Part shown: piece after piece, positions 39,046 through 49,331 of the stretch | Layout: each line of letters begins with the position of its first letter | Position numbering within the stretch: the first letter of the stretch is position 1 | DNA from: Lanius collurio | Lineage: Eukaryota > Chordata > Aves > Passeriformes > Laniidae | Direction: 5' to 3' | Assembly (NCBI GenBank): GCA_020086605.1 | Contig: JACBWW010000021.1 | Span: forward strand, 171,797 to 235,796 | Length of the DNA: 64,000 nucleotides | The notes under the pieces: generated by a model | Databases searched by the model: none | Seen by the model: only the letters and a program-made list of their open reading frames with translations | What the model was told of the DNA's origin: nothing | Made by a program: the position numbers and the translations under genes

Positions 39046-42000
39046 AAAGTGGATATTCCTGAGGGGGTTTCAGCTTAATTCGCAGACAGGCCGTGGCTTG
39101 GTGCATGCATTCCAGAAGGATACTGCCTTAAAAAGCAGCTGGCTTGGTCCACGGGAAGGCTCCGGCAGCCCGCCTGGGAGAAGCTCGGCAGCTGCAAACT
39201 TTCGTGGGAAAGGGGCGAGATACGGAATGAGGGAGCTGGGACCGCTGAGGCCTCTTGTTCCTTCCCCCAAATGACCGAAGCTGGGGGGAGCGGTGCCGGT
39301 GAGCTCATCCGAACCCGCCGGAGATGGGAAAGGTGACCTCCTCGGCAGGATCCCAAAGTCCCCGAGATTGTGAAACCAGGATTGCGGCCGGCCAGGAATC
39401 CGCCTCCTTACCGGTGGAGAAGTCCCTTGGTTTCGGGGAGACCCCAGGAACTCCCCCCTCGCCACAGCACCTCGGGGGGGGGGGCTGGGGATGCTGGATG
39501 GCTGCGGGTTTAGGAGATTTCATTTCTCGATTCCTGCGGGTTGGCCGGGAGTTGGCGGCTGTTTTCGGCATCACGTGGCGATGGAGGAGGCGGGAGGCTG
39601 CGGTGGGAGGCTCCCGCTCCGGGCATCGCATCCCGGGGAGGAAACTCGGGGGAGCCTGCGTGCCGCGCCTGGCTGCCCCGCTGATAACAGGGGCGCGTTG
39701 TTCGGAGCTGTCGGAGCAAAACGACGGGTCTGAGGTGTTCCCAGCAGCCTTGGCAGGCCGAGGAGTCCTGCGGAGGGGGCACGGGAGCACTCTTGTGCCC
39801 TTTGGACACCCGAAACGCGGCAGATAAGGCTTTCTGAGGCCCGCGGGCGCTTATCGGGGAGGTTTCGCTGGTGGTGGCACGTGTTCCTCTGCGTTTGGTT
39901 TTACTTTTACTCCCTCCTGGCCAAACGGCCCCGTGTGGGAAAAAGCGCTGAGAAGAAGGAAGAGAGAAAAAAAAAATGAAAAGGACGTTAAAAAGGAGGA
40001 ATAACGCGTTGTGTTTATTCCACCCGCTGCTTTTCCCAGCTCTGGGGTTTCGGAATTACTGGCTGCATGTGTTGGGGCTCTCCCAGGCGTCCCCTGCCAG
40101 CCCTGATTCCCACATGTCCCTCTCCTCCCCCGCTGGCTGCAAGAGGGATAGTCCCAGAGAGAAAAAGCTGATGGTGACAGCAAAAGCAGAGCTGTTTTCC
40201 TGGGATGGCGCAGGTGTGGGGATGGCACCGGCTGGGCAAAGTCCCGGTGGACTTCATGGAAAGAGGGAGCCCATGGGTGCCCTCACCCTAACTTGGTTCA
40301 TGAGCTCAACCCTATTGCGTGCGCCTGGCTCCGGCCGCCCCTGGGGGACGAGGATGACTCGTCCTGCTCTGCATCCCTCCGGCAAGAATTGAAGTCGGAG
40401 CTGGGTGAAACAGGGCGATTGCATCGTGCCCAGTGGCGTCACCCGATCCCGCGGTGACAGCAGGGCCGGTGTCACAATATCCCCGCGCTGGGGAGCTGCG
40501 GGTCCCCGGGGCTTCGGGGAAAGGGGAGGAAGCAGCGGGGAAACGTCGGGGACTCGCAAGATGCTGGATTTCTGTCACAGCTGAGAAGGGATCCCATGCC
40601 TGCGTCCCCCTCCCATGCAGCATCTCCCAGGGAGATGGATTAAAACACCACCCTCCCAAGAGATTATTTGGGAAGGAAAATAATCCAGTCTGGGGTTTTC
40701 TTCAAGCTTTTGTCAGTTTGAAGGGAGCTGTTTTCCCTGGGTCTAAGTGCTAGCAAATTTAATTGGTTCTGCATGTCTTGGCAATGACCCTGAGGACTTA
40801 TCCTGTGGGTAAAGCTGCTGGAAATCATGTGGGGGAGCTTCTTCCAAGGGTGCAAGCAGGAAGGGAAGCACCGAGCCCCCCATGAGGGTTTTCAGAGGAT
40901 TCCAGGGCAGCAGTGTCCATCCTGGGAAGCGATAAATTGTTGAAGCTTGCATGAGAAACCCACCAGGAAGGCTCAGTGGGGGTTACAGCCTCAGTTGTGC
41001 TGTTTTGGGGTGAGCTGGGGCTGGGGAGAGGCAGCTCATGCTCTGGTCCCCTCCCGGCAGAGCTGCAGCACCACCACCCGCTCTCTCCCTTATCTCTCCC
41101 CACAAGTTCCCCCCCATATCTGCTCTGTTTCCCCCGCTGTTGATGGGGCTTTTATCTTATCTCCACGTGCTCTTCCTCCATTTCCTCCTTGGCTGCTCTG
41201 CTAGAGCTGCCACGAAAGGAAAAAGAAAACCAACATGGAGGAGATCCTGCTGCAGGGAGTCTGGCCTGGCCTGGCGGTCACTGGGCTGTACTGGGAGACC
41301 CTGGGTAACATTTGGCCACACTGGGAGTGTGCTGAGTGATGATCTGGTGTGTCCTGGGGCTGCTTGGGTGATGCACAGGACGCTCAGGTGGTGCTGGGGG
41401 GACACTGGTTGGTGGTGCAGTGGTGCTCTTGGGGCCCAGGGGTCTCAGTGAGGGATGCTCAGGAGATGCTGGGTGAGGCCAGGTGATTTTGAGAGAAAAC
41501 CTCGGTTCTCAGGGATGCAGGACTGTGCTGGGACAGGCTGCCAGCTCCACCTGCTGGCACCCACCCCCTGTCACTGCGGGCCAGCAGGCACCCCACAGCA
41601 CCCCCAAACCAGAGGGCACCCTTAAGGGAGCAGGTGAGCTGCTGCCTTGGGGTGAAAACCCCAAACTGCTTTAAAAGGTGAAGCCGGGGATGTGAGTTTT
41701 GGGCCCTCTCTGTCTGCTGGCTCCTCACCTGAGCTGACCCAGCTCTGCTCCCTGCTGCACTAAAAATTCATGCTAAGATTATCGGTTTATTTGTAGTTGT
41801 TTTGTTTGTGTTCTCATCAAAAGAAACTCGTTGGGAGGCCAAATATTAGTCAAACAATTTTTATACGTTGTTAGCTTGATTTTTGCCAAGTTTATTTTGT
41901 CTTTTTACTGGGAAAGAAAAATGATGTGGGAAAAGCTTTTTATCTTACGGAAGTATAATTTTGTCTCAACCAAAACCCAGCCTGGGAGTTAGTACAAGGA

Positions 42001-42249
42001 TTTATGCATATTTAGAACAAAAAAGGTATGTACTAACCTTCCGTGTTCTTCCTTGGAAGGCTTTACATTTATGATGATGGGGCTAAATTTTTCAGAGATA
42101 TCAACAGGAGAACGAAATAATCTGGGCAAAGTAATAGAAAACATCACATGACCTTCTGTGCCATTATGTAAATATGTAAATATATGTAAATCGCCACCAT
42201 CGGAGAAGATTTGGAGTGAGCAGCAGCAGAAGAGAACTGATGGAATGTT

Positions 42250-42351
42250 TGAGTCACGGGCTGGAATGTTCATGGTTAATGACTCAAACAATCGCAGTAA
42301 CTGCCCAGGTGCACACCCCGGTTGGACGAGATAAGGGAAGAGGCTGATAAG
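42250..42351. promoter_or_regulatory. Candidate intronic enhancer: paired AP-1/NF-E2 and GATA sites
   Basis: Within 102 bp lie TGAGTCA (42250-42256), TGACTCA (42280-42286), AGATAAG (42329-42335) and TGATAAG (42345-42351). All four are consensus cores for AP-1/NF-E2 or GATA factors. The stretch sits about 0.75 kb before the C15orf39 coding exon, in its presumed first intron. Function is inferred from motif content only. Confidence 0.35.
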
Positions 42352-43113
42352 AGACAGATCTGCCAAGTGGGATCGTGCTTTTTGATCCTGCCGATGTCCC
42401 TACACAGTGGCTCAGCTGTGAAAACTCCGCTTTAGCAGCACATTCACAGTTAGCCTGGAATTTAGGAGGAATTTATCCCCTCTGAGGGGCCATCATTGGC
42501 CTCTCAACTACAAACAAACGCTCGAGGTGTCCCGTGTTCGGCGGCATTACCTCACCCGGTGTAAAACTCCTGCCCCAGGGGAGGTACCTGGGCGTTCCCA
42601 CCAGCCCGAGTGTTACAACAACCCATGGAATTTGGGTTTCCTGGGCTTCCCTCACCCCAGGGGTACCAACACAGCCGCCATCACCGTGGAATTGCAGCAA
42701 CCCTCTCGTGTTGGAAGATGCATGGGTGGTGGGATCTTTCTACTCTTACCCTTTTCCTTCCCTTTCTTAGGCGTTTTTGGAAGTGTTATTTTTATGCTTT
42801 TGTATTGCTGTGTTACAGTAGATAAAAACCAAAACGGCTCCACTGCAACCAAATTGCTCTGAAATAAGCCCTATATATATTTATATTTCTAACCACCGGT
42901 TATTCAGCATTGCTTTGCTCTAATCAACCCCAAGGGATCCATCAGCCAGAGCCTGCTTACCCTCCCCTTATGGGGTGGGTTGTAACGCTGTCACCCTGAG
43001 CCACCACGGGCTGCTGGCTGTGGGGACTTGCTTTGCTCACGGCTTATTCTCTCTCTTACCCAGGAAGGCCAGCTCACCTCTCCCGTGGGGACATCGGCAG
43101 CAGCAGCCTATAA

Positions 43114-46100
43114 ATGGCCTCAAAACGGTACTTGCACTCTGCGGACCCTGGGATTTTCAACAAGCTACCTCGTCCAGAGCCTGCCTCCAGCTTCCTGCCC
43201 GGCAAAATCCCAGGCAGATCCAGCTCCGTGCCCCACCCTGGCTCTGAAAACCATTTCAGCTACAAGGGCTCCTACTTTGCCTGCCCGCTGCAGAGCCCCG
43301 AGGGTCCTGAGCAGCCCCTGGCTCACTGGAGCCCTGCGCCCCCCTACCTGCACCACGGTGCCAGCGCCATGAGCCAGCCCCTGCCGGCCGAGGGGCCACT
43401 GCTGGGCTTCCTGCTGCACCCATCAGAGACCCTGGGCCCCAGGCTGCAGCCCCCAGACACCCTGAAGGGCAAGGACAGCCTGAGCCAGGAGCAGCTGATG
43501 GCCAGGAAGAAGCTGGACAGCCCAAGGTGCCCCTTGCCAGTGAAGAAGCCAGTGCTGGCAAACAAGGCAGCCCCGCTGGCGGTCCCCAAGCCGGTGTACG
43601 GAGCCCCCGCCTCCTTCCTGGCTCCCAGGATGGCTCTGCTCCTGGGGACACGAGCGGACAGCCTGCAGCAGCGACCAGGGGAGGCAAACTGGGCTTTGCC
43701 CCCCACCACCCACCCTCTCCACCCCGGCGAGCCCCACAAGAGTAGTTCCTGCTCTGACCACAGCCTTGCGCCGCTGCCTTCCAGCCTAGTGCTGCCTTCC
43801 AAGGAGCAGCTGGGCTCCCCCGTTGCCTTACCCCCCTACTATGCCACCTTTGACAAGTATGGGCCACCCCCCAGCACCTCGTTCCTGGAGGCAAGCTGTG
43901 CCACTGCCCAGAGCCAGAAGAAGGTGCCGGAGGTCCCCAGCCTCAGCCCGGACCCCTGGCCCAAGCTCCAGCCACCCGAGGCCAGCCCAGTGAACCAGGA
44001 GAGGTCGGCGTTGTGCTACCCACCCCCGCCCTACCCACTGTCCCCCCACAGGCCTGGCCCCCTCTGCCACCCGCCAGCTCCCACCACGGGGGAGCCCAGT
44101 GCCCTGCCCAGCTTTGGCTATGTGGGAAGCAGGGAGCTCTTTCCCAGCACCTACCTCAAGGCCCAAGCCCCACAGAGTTACTTTCCCAGCCCCCTGGACC
44201 CCTACGTGCCAAGGACAGCGGGTGCCAGGCCAGGGGCGGTGCTGAGGGATGCTGAGCCACTGAGGGATGCCGAGCTGCCCAGGAGCACTGGGTACCCAGG
44301 GTTTGGTGCCAGCCCAGGCGATGCAGCCGTGTTCCACACCTCCTTTGCTGGCACGGAGCCGGGCTCTGAGCAGCACAGGGCGGACAGTCCGCAGTGGCGA
44401 GCGGCATCGAGGCACAGCAGCGCTTTCCAACCTGTCTGCACCTCAGAGAAACTTCCTGGGGGCTCTGCTGGGCTCGCTGAGACGTTTCCCAAGAGAGAAG
44501 GGAGCTGGGAGAAACCCAGGCAAGGGGAGGAGGAGCCCCTGTACTCGGGGAGGAGGAACAGCAGCCCGGCCCCTCAGGACACCTCCTGTGGGGGACCAGG
44601 CAAAGGAAATGCCTGCAAGGTCAAGGATCCAGCCAAGGAGCTCATCCACCCTGCTCTGTCCGTGACCCCCACAAAGGGGCTGGAAGACCAGAGGGACACC
44701 AAGGCTTTTTCATCCTCGCCACCGATGCCAGTGATCCACAATGTCTTCAGCCTGGCACCTTACCAGGAGTACTTGGAGAGGGCCAGGGGCTCAGACCCCA
44801 TCCTCTTCTGCAGGAAGCATCTGTGGGAGGACTCCCCACCCCCAAACACAGCTGGCAGCCAGGAGCCTGCTGCCCTCAGAGACATCTTGGTGGTGCCCAA
44901 CCCACAGTCGAGCAGTGATGCAGTGCAGAGCCAAGGGGAGAGCTGTTACAGGAGTGTCCCTAAAAAGCCAAAGCCTGTGCCCCAAGAGCTGGAGTCTCAG
45001 GAGGGCAGCCCTGATGGGGTGGGCACTGAGGAGCTTCCCTCTGAGGACATGGTGCTGGACCTTAGCTTGAAGAAGGAACGGGTGGAAGCTGGGGAGACCC
45101 CGAGACCCACTGGCTGTGCGGAGGGGACACTGGACCGAGAGGTTAAGGAGGAGAAAGAGGCTGTCGTGGGTAAGGTGGGGTTGGGAGAGAGTGCACAGCC
45201 CCGGCTGCCTGAGGCGGACTCTGGGGACAGGAGCAGCTTTCAGAGCTCAGCCACCTTCATGTTCCAGAAATACAAGCTCCCGCCCTCCCTCCTGCCCAGC
45301 ACCGAGCCCCCTCGGCAGGATGGCAGCCCCCACCCCCCCCCGCCCAGCCCTCCCCGCAGCACCCCAACGCCAACTCAGCCAGCCTCCTCCCCAGCCAGCA
45401 GCCCTCTGGTCTCACCACCTGGCCCCCAGCTCACCACCATTGTAGTCCCAAACCCTCCCCAGACCCTGCTTCCCACAGCTGCCTCCACCCTTGGGGAGGA
45501 GAAGGTGTCAGTGGTCAGGCAGGCTGGTGGTGTCCCCGCACGGCCCCCCTCCGGGCAGTACTTCACCACCCTGCACACCTGCCTCTGTGACACGATCTCG
45601 GGCTCGGTGTCCCGCTCCTCCCCGGAGCTCCTGCAGCAGTGGCTGAAGAAGGCTGGGCCAGCAGAAGAGCTGGGAGAGATGCCTGAATCCCGGCCCAAGC
45701 CCAAAAATGGCTCCAAGGTTCCCAATCCTCAGAAGCCCACCAACGGCAAGGAGATCTGGCTGGCTTTCCAGGACGTGGCTGTGCTCCTCACCAACCTGCT
45801 CTCCCAGCTGGAGACCTTCATGTCCGCTTGCCCTTTCCCCCACGTTGTCCGGGCAGGAGCCATCTTCATCCCCATCCACGTGGTGAAGGAGAAGCTCTTC
45901 CCAAAGCTCCCCGGGAGCTTCGTGGACCAAGTGCTGCAGAAGCACAAGGTGGAGCTGCGTCCCACCACCCTCTCGGAGGAGAAGCACCTGAGGGACCTGG
46001 AGCTGAAGAGCTGCTCCTCCCGCATGCTGAAGCTCCTGGCACTCAAGCAGCTTCCTGAAATCTACCCCGACCTTCTCAACCTCCACTGGCACAGCTCCAT

Positions 46101-46822
46101 CCAGCAGCAGCTCGGTAGGTAGCCGGGCATCTCCTGTGGGTGGGTCCCTCGGGCTCTCCCAGGGAGATTCCAGCTGCACCTGCCTTCCAGGCACTGCTGT
46201 TCTTGGGGAGCATCCAAAGGTGCCTCAGCATCTGTGTCCTACCAAGGGTTCTGCCCAGCTTCTCCTCTGTGGGTTGTGGAGGGGAAGGTTTGAGCTGGGA
46301 GGGAGAAAACTCATCCTGGGGGTATCAGGCAGGTTTCAGTCACCTCCATCAGGCAGGTTTCAGTCACCTCCAGGCCACCTCTGCCCCTCCAAGGGCGCTG
46401 TGTCAGACCCACCACCCATGGCTGTCCCATCCAGCTGGTGACTTCACTGCTCTGTGCAGACAACCTTTTCTTGCTGCTCAAGGCCGTTATCAGCAACTTT
46501 ATTTCTTCCAGGTTCAAGCTCACAGACTGGCCAGCACCCTTCCAAGTAGGTAACTCCTCTTCTACGTGGGTTCATAGGAGTTCATGGGGTTTATGTGTCA
46601 TTTGTGGAGGTGTGTGTGTGGATTCCATGTGATGGGTGAGCAGCTTGAGCTGTCTGGGGAGGATCCAGTGCCTGGGCCGGGCTGGAGCGGGGAATATTCG
46701 GGACACGGAGGTGGTGCCCTCCCTAACCACTCCTTCCTCTTGCAGGTAGCCCTGGCATGGAGGCGCTGAAAGCTGGTGGCAGAGCGACAGCCTCGGACAG
46801 CTCAAGGAAAAGGAGGCACTGA
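43114..46822 (+). CDS. C15orf39: C15orf39 homologue, proline-rich protein of unclear function
   Basis: A single large exon (from 43064, coding 43114-46114) gives about 1000 residues, and a short last exon completes it. The protein is Pro/Ser-rich and mostly disordered. Segments match what I recall of human C15orf39: FNKLP near the start, YKGSYFACPLQ, SSPPMPVIHNVFSLAPY (about 533-549), FMFQKYKL, and a folded C-terminal region from about 883 with CPFPHVVRAGAIFIPIHVV and LRPTTLSEEKHLRDLEL. A VLDLSLK motif at 647-653 fits the CtBP-binding pattern, suggesting a nuclear co-repressor partner. Last exon options: 46746-46822 (1025 residues, good acceptor CCTTCCTCTTGCAG) or 46512-46549 (1012 residues); without splicing the frame stops at 46122. 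I favour the first. The human protein has, as I recall, a longer tail not seen here. Confidence 0.88.
46325..46373 (+). repeat. Two-unit direct repeat of about 24 bp
   Basis: CAGGCAGGTTTCAGTCACCT occurs twice in tandem in the last C15orf39 intron. No function is suggested. Confidence 0.8.
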
Positions 46823-47335
46823 GGAACGTGCCAGGGACAGCAGCCAAATGATGATGGGGATGGGAAGGTCCCTTGTCCCCGAGCCGTGGATCCGAGACCA
46901 GCAGCAGCCGCCCTGCAGGCAGATGCTCGGCTCCCACCAGCATCAGGGATCCTCCAGGATGCTGATACCTTGCAGGGACCCTCTGAGGATGCTGCTCAGG
47001 GTGGAGAACAGCTCAGTGGTGCTCCAGGGACACACTCGGATGCTGGGCCTGTGGGATGGGCTGGAGCCCCTCACGGCAGCTGGAGCTGCTTTTCTTTGAA
47101 TGGATCGTCCTTCAGTGCATCTCCCACCTCCATCTGTGACTGCCCTGGTGAGCTGTGAGGGCATGGCTGGAGTTCCAGTGGAGCTGGAGCAGGAGGAGCA
47201 TGGAAAATGGCCCCAGCACCGTCCACAGCCTTGGGGAAAGGGAACTGCAGAGATGACATCCTACCTCCTCCGTCCTCTAAATCCCCTCTCCTGCTTTATC
47301 CATGCCATTCCCAATAAATGCCCCCTTCCTCTGGG
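46823..47335 (+). other. C15orf39: C15orf39 3'UTR with poly(A) signal at 47313-47318
   Basis: No coding signal follows the TGA at 46820-46822. A canonical AATAAA stands at 47313-47318. Further AT-rich, UTR-like sequence to about 48250 may belong to a longer transcript form. Confidence 0.55.
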
Positions 47336-48955
47336 ATTTTGACCTTTAAAGTGTCACCAAGATCTGGCACAACATCAAGGGCAAGGGAATCATGACTTTG
47401 GTAGTCCCAGACTGTTTTTTTTTGGTTTTTGTTGGTTTTTTTTAATGAAAACATTTTACAAATGTTCCGGATTTACCTTTATAAGGAGCTGCTGCCTTCA
47501 GGTCATGTGTTTTGGCTTGTTTTTTCTTTAAATACAGTAATTTATACCTGTCTTTTTATTTAAACTAAAAGGCTGCAAAAAAAAAAAAGATTTAAAGACT
47601 CTTAAAGAAAAGAAAACCAAATCGCTTTACATCCCAGATCCTGTCCCAAAGGAGAACGTGGGAGATGCACATTTAGGGATTGCCTTGATGGAGACTGAAG
47701 GGGCAGGGAGGGGAGTGATGCTGCCAGAGCTTGGAAGGATCCTTTCCATCCCAAAGGGTTATGGGCATCCCAGGAGGGATGTGGGCATCCCAGGACTAAT
47801 GGACATCCCCTCACCCTGGGGGGCTACAGCAGAGGCCTTAAAAACTCATCTCTCAGGTGGTCTTCCAGCTGCTGCAGGGCACGGAGGAACAAAACAAGGG
47901 TTATTAGTTTTTTTTTTTTAATTTCACTACAGGGAATATTTATTTTAAACTTAAAAAACAAGAGTGGGAGGCAGGGGAGGGGAAGCAAAAAAATGACCCT
48001 ACCCAAACTGTACTTATTTTAGCCAAAAGGTGTGTTTGCTACTGGGGGATTTCTGTGGGTGCCTTCCTGGTTTTCCATGGGGACGGAGCGGCTGTGGATG
48101 GGACGCGTAAGGGGGAATGCTGCTGTTCTCCTCACTCCCCCTCACCACTCCATGTCTGTGCACAGTGGTTCAGAAAGCAGTGTTTGTTAATAATATGGTT
48201 GGTTTTGTACATATATCCAGGGAAGAAAGTGCCTTCCCTTTATTTAATTTTTTTGTAAGAATATGAAGAGTTGCCTCACCTGGTTAAAAGAGTTCGCCTT
48301 GTTTCCAGACATGCCCTGCTTCTGTCTCTGCTTCCTAGGGTGGGTGTGACCTGCCTGGCCTTGGAGGGTCCCCAGATCCCCCACCCCATGCACTTGCCTG
48401 CCTCTCCCTGTGCCCAGCCCCTCTGCCCCACCATCAGGGGCTGGGCCTGGTGCCCAGGCTGCCATCGCAGGAGCACATCCCAGCCTCCACAAACCCCCCG
48501 GGTGACAGCCTGGGAAGAGGGTGCTGGTGGATGTGTCTGAGCACCAGAAACCAGGCAGGAAAGTGTGGGGTGCTCAGGGATGCACTCTGGGCTGATCCAG
48601 TGGGGACCCCTGAGGCACCCTCCTCCCTGTGAGCCTCCATCAGGCACAGAATCTGCCTGATCCCAAAGGCCAAGTACTCCAATCCAGGTGTTTCAGCCCT
48701 GGTTAGTGGAGCCCAGCAGGTGAACAGCACTGCCAACGCCCTCCTCACAGACAGGGGGGTTTGGGGACCATCAGCAGGGTTTGGGGATCGCCCTGCCTGT
48801 AGGAGCAGGCTCACCCCCTCCTGCTGCCAAGGGCTCAATGAGGAGCAGAGGGAAGCTGAAACCCCTCCAGCTTCCTCTGGGGGAGTGCTAATGAGTTTGG
48901 GTTAATTGGGAGCAGCTGGAATGGAGCCACATCCCCCCCGCCCTGCCCCCTGGGG
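47336..48955. other. Intergenic stretch, no gene seen
   Basis: T-rich and A-rich runs at 47407-47440, 47575-47590 and 47910-47925, then GC-rich unique sequence. No frame with a recognisable motif. It may contain distal 3'UTR of C15orf39 and the upstream region of the SEA-domain gene. Confidence 0.5.
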
Positions 48956-48961
48956 AAACCA

Positions 48962-49018
48962 GATAAAAGCCAGGGCTTGGTGGAACTTTGGTGCTCTCTT
49001 CTCCTGGGGTGCTGCCAG
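48962..49018 (+). promoter_or_regulatory. TATA-type promoter and non-coding exon 1 of the SEA-domain gene
   Basis: GATAAAAG at 48962-48969 is a good TATA element; a start site is expected near 48990-48995. An exon would end at GGGTGCTGCCAG (49018) with the donor GTGAGG. The matching acceptor, CTGTTCCTCTCCACAG, ends at 49316, 15 bases before the ATG at 49332. There is no CpG island, unlike the neighbouring housekeeping genes, so expression is probably tissue-restricted. Confidence 0.6.
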
Positions 49019-49331
49019 GTGAGGGGTGCTGGTGGGTTGGTGAGCCTGGCTCTCCTCGGGGAGGTTACTGGGGACAAGGTGGGTGTTTGGGGCAGGGAAT
49101 GAGGTAATGCCTTGAGCCTGGGGCTGGTTACAGCCCTGTGCTGCACTGGGAGCTTCCCAGGAGGTGCTGAGGCTTGGCACAGGCTTTCCTGAGCCGGGAG
49201 GCTGCTGGAGAGAAGGGAGGTGTTCTAATAAGGAGCCCTGGGGATGGGCCAGTCACGGGTGTGCTGTGCTGGGGAGCTGGAGGGACCCACCCTAAATCTG
49301 CTGTTCCTCTCCACAGCTCAGCTCTCCCAAG

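Larger units (their letters stand above)
38393..43063 (+). other. C15orf39: Presumed first intron of C15orf39
   Basis: Bounded by GTGAGT at 38393 and the acceptor CTCTTACCCAG at 43063. It holds a second CpG-rich patch (about 39270-39850), a 13-base G run near 39474, a T-rich tract and the AP-1/GATA cluster near 42.3 kb. Frames in the CpG-rich patch occur on both strands with no recognisable motif and are not called. Confidence 0.55.

Noticed and set aside
39305..39827. 161-167-residue frames on both strands in a second CpG-rich patch
   Set aside because: Overlapping frames on opposite strands with no recognisable motif; more likely intronic CpG-rich DNA.
45508..46194. 228-residue minus-strand frame antisense to the C15orf39 C-terminus
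   Set aside because: It mirrors a GC-rich conserved coding exon on the + strand; it has no motif of its own and no promoter signal.
46325..46373. 24-bp tandem duplication as a regulatory array
   Set aside because: Only two units, inside an intron, with no known motif; kept as a simple repeat only.
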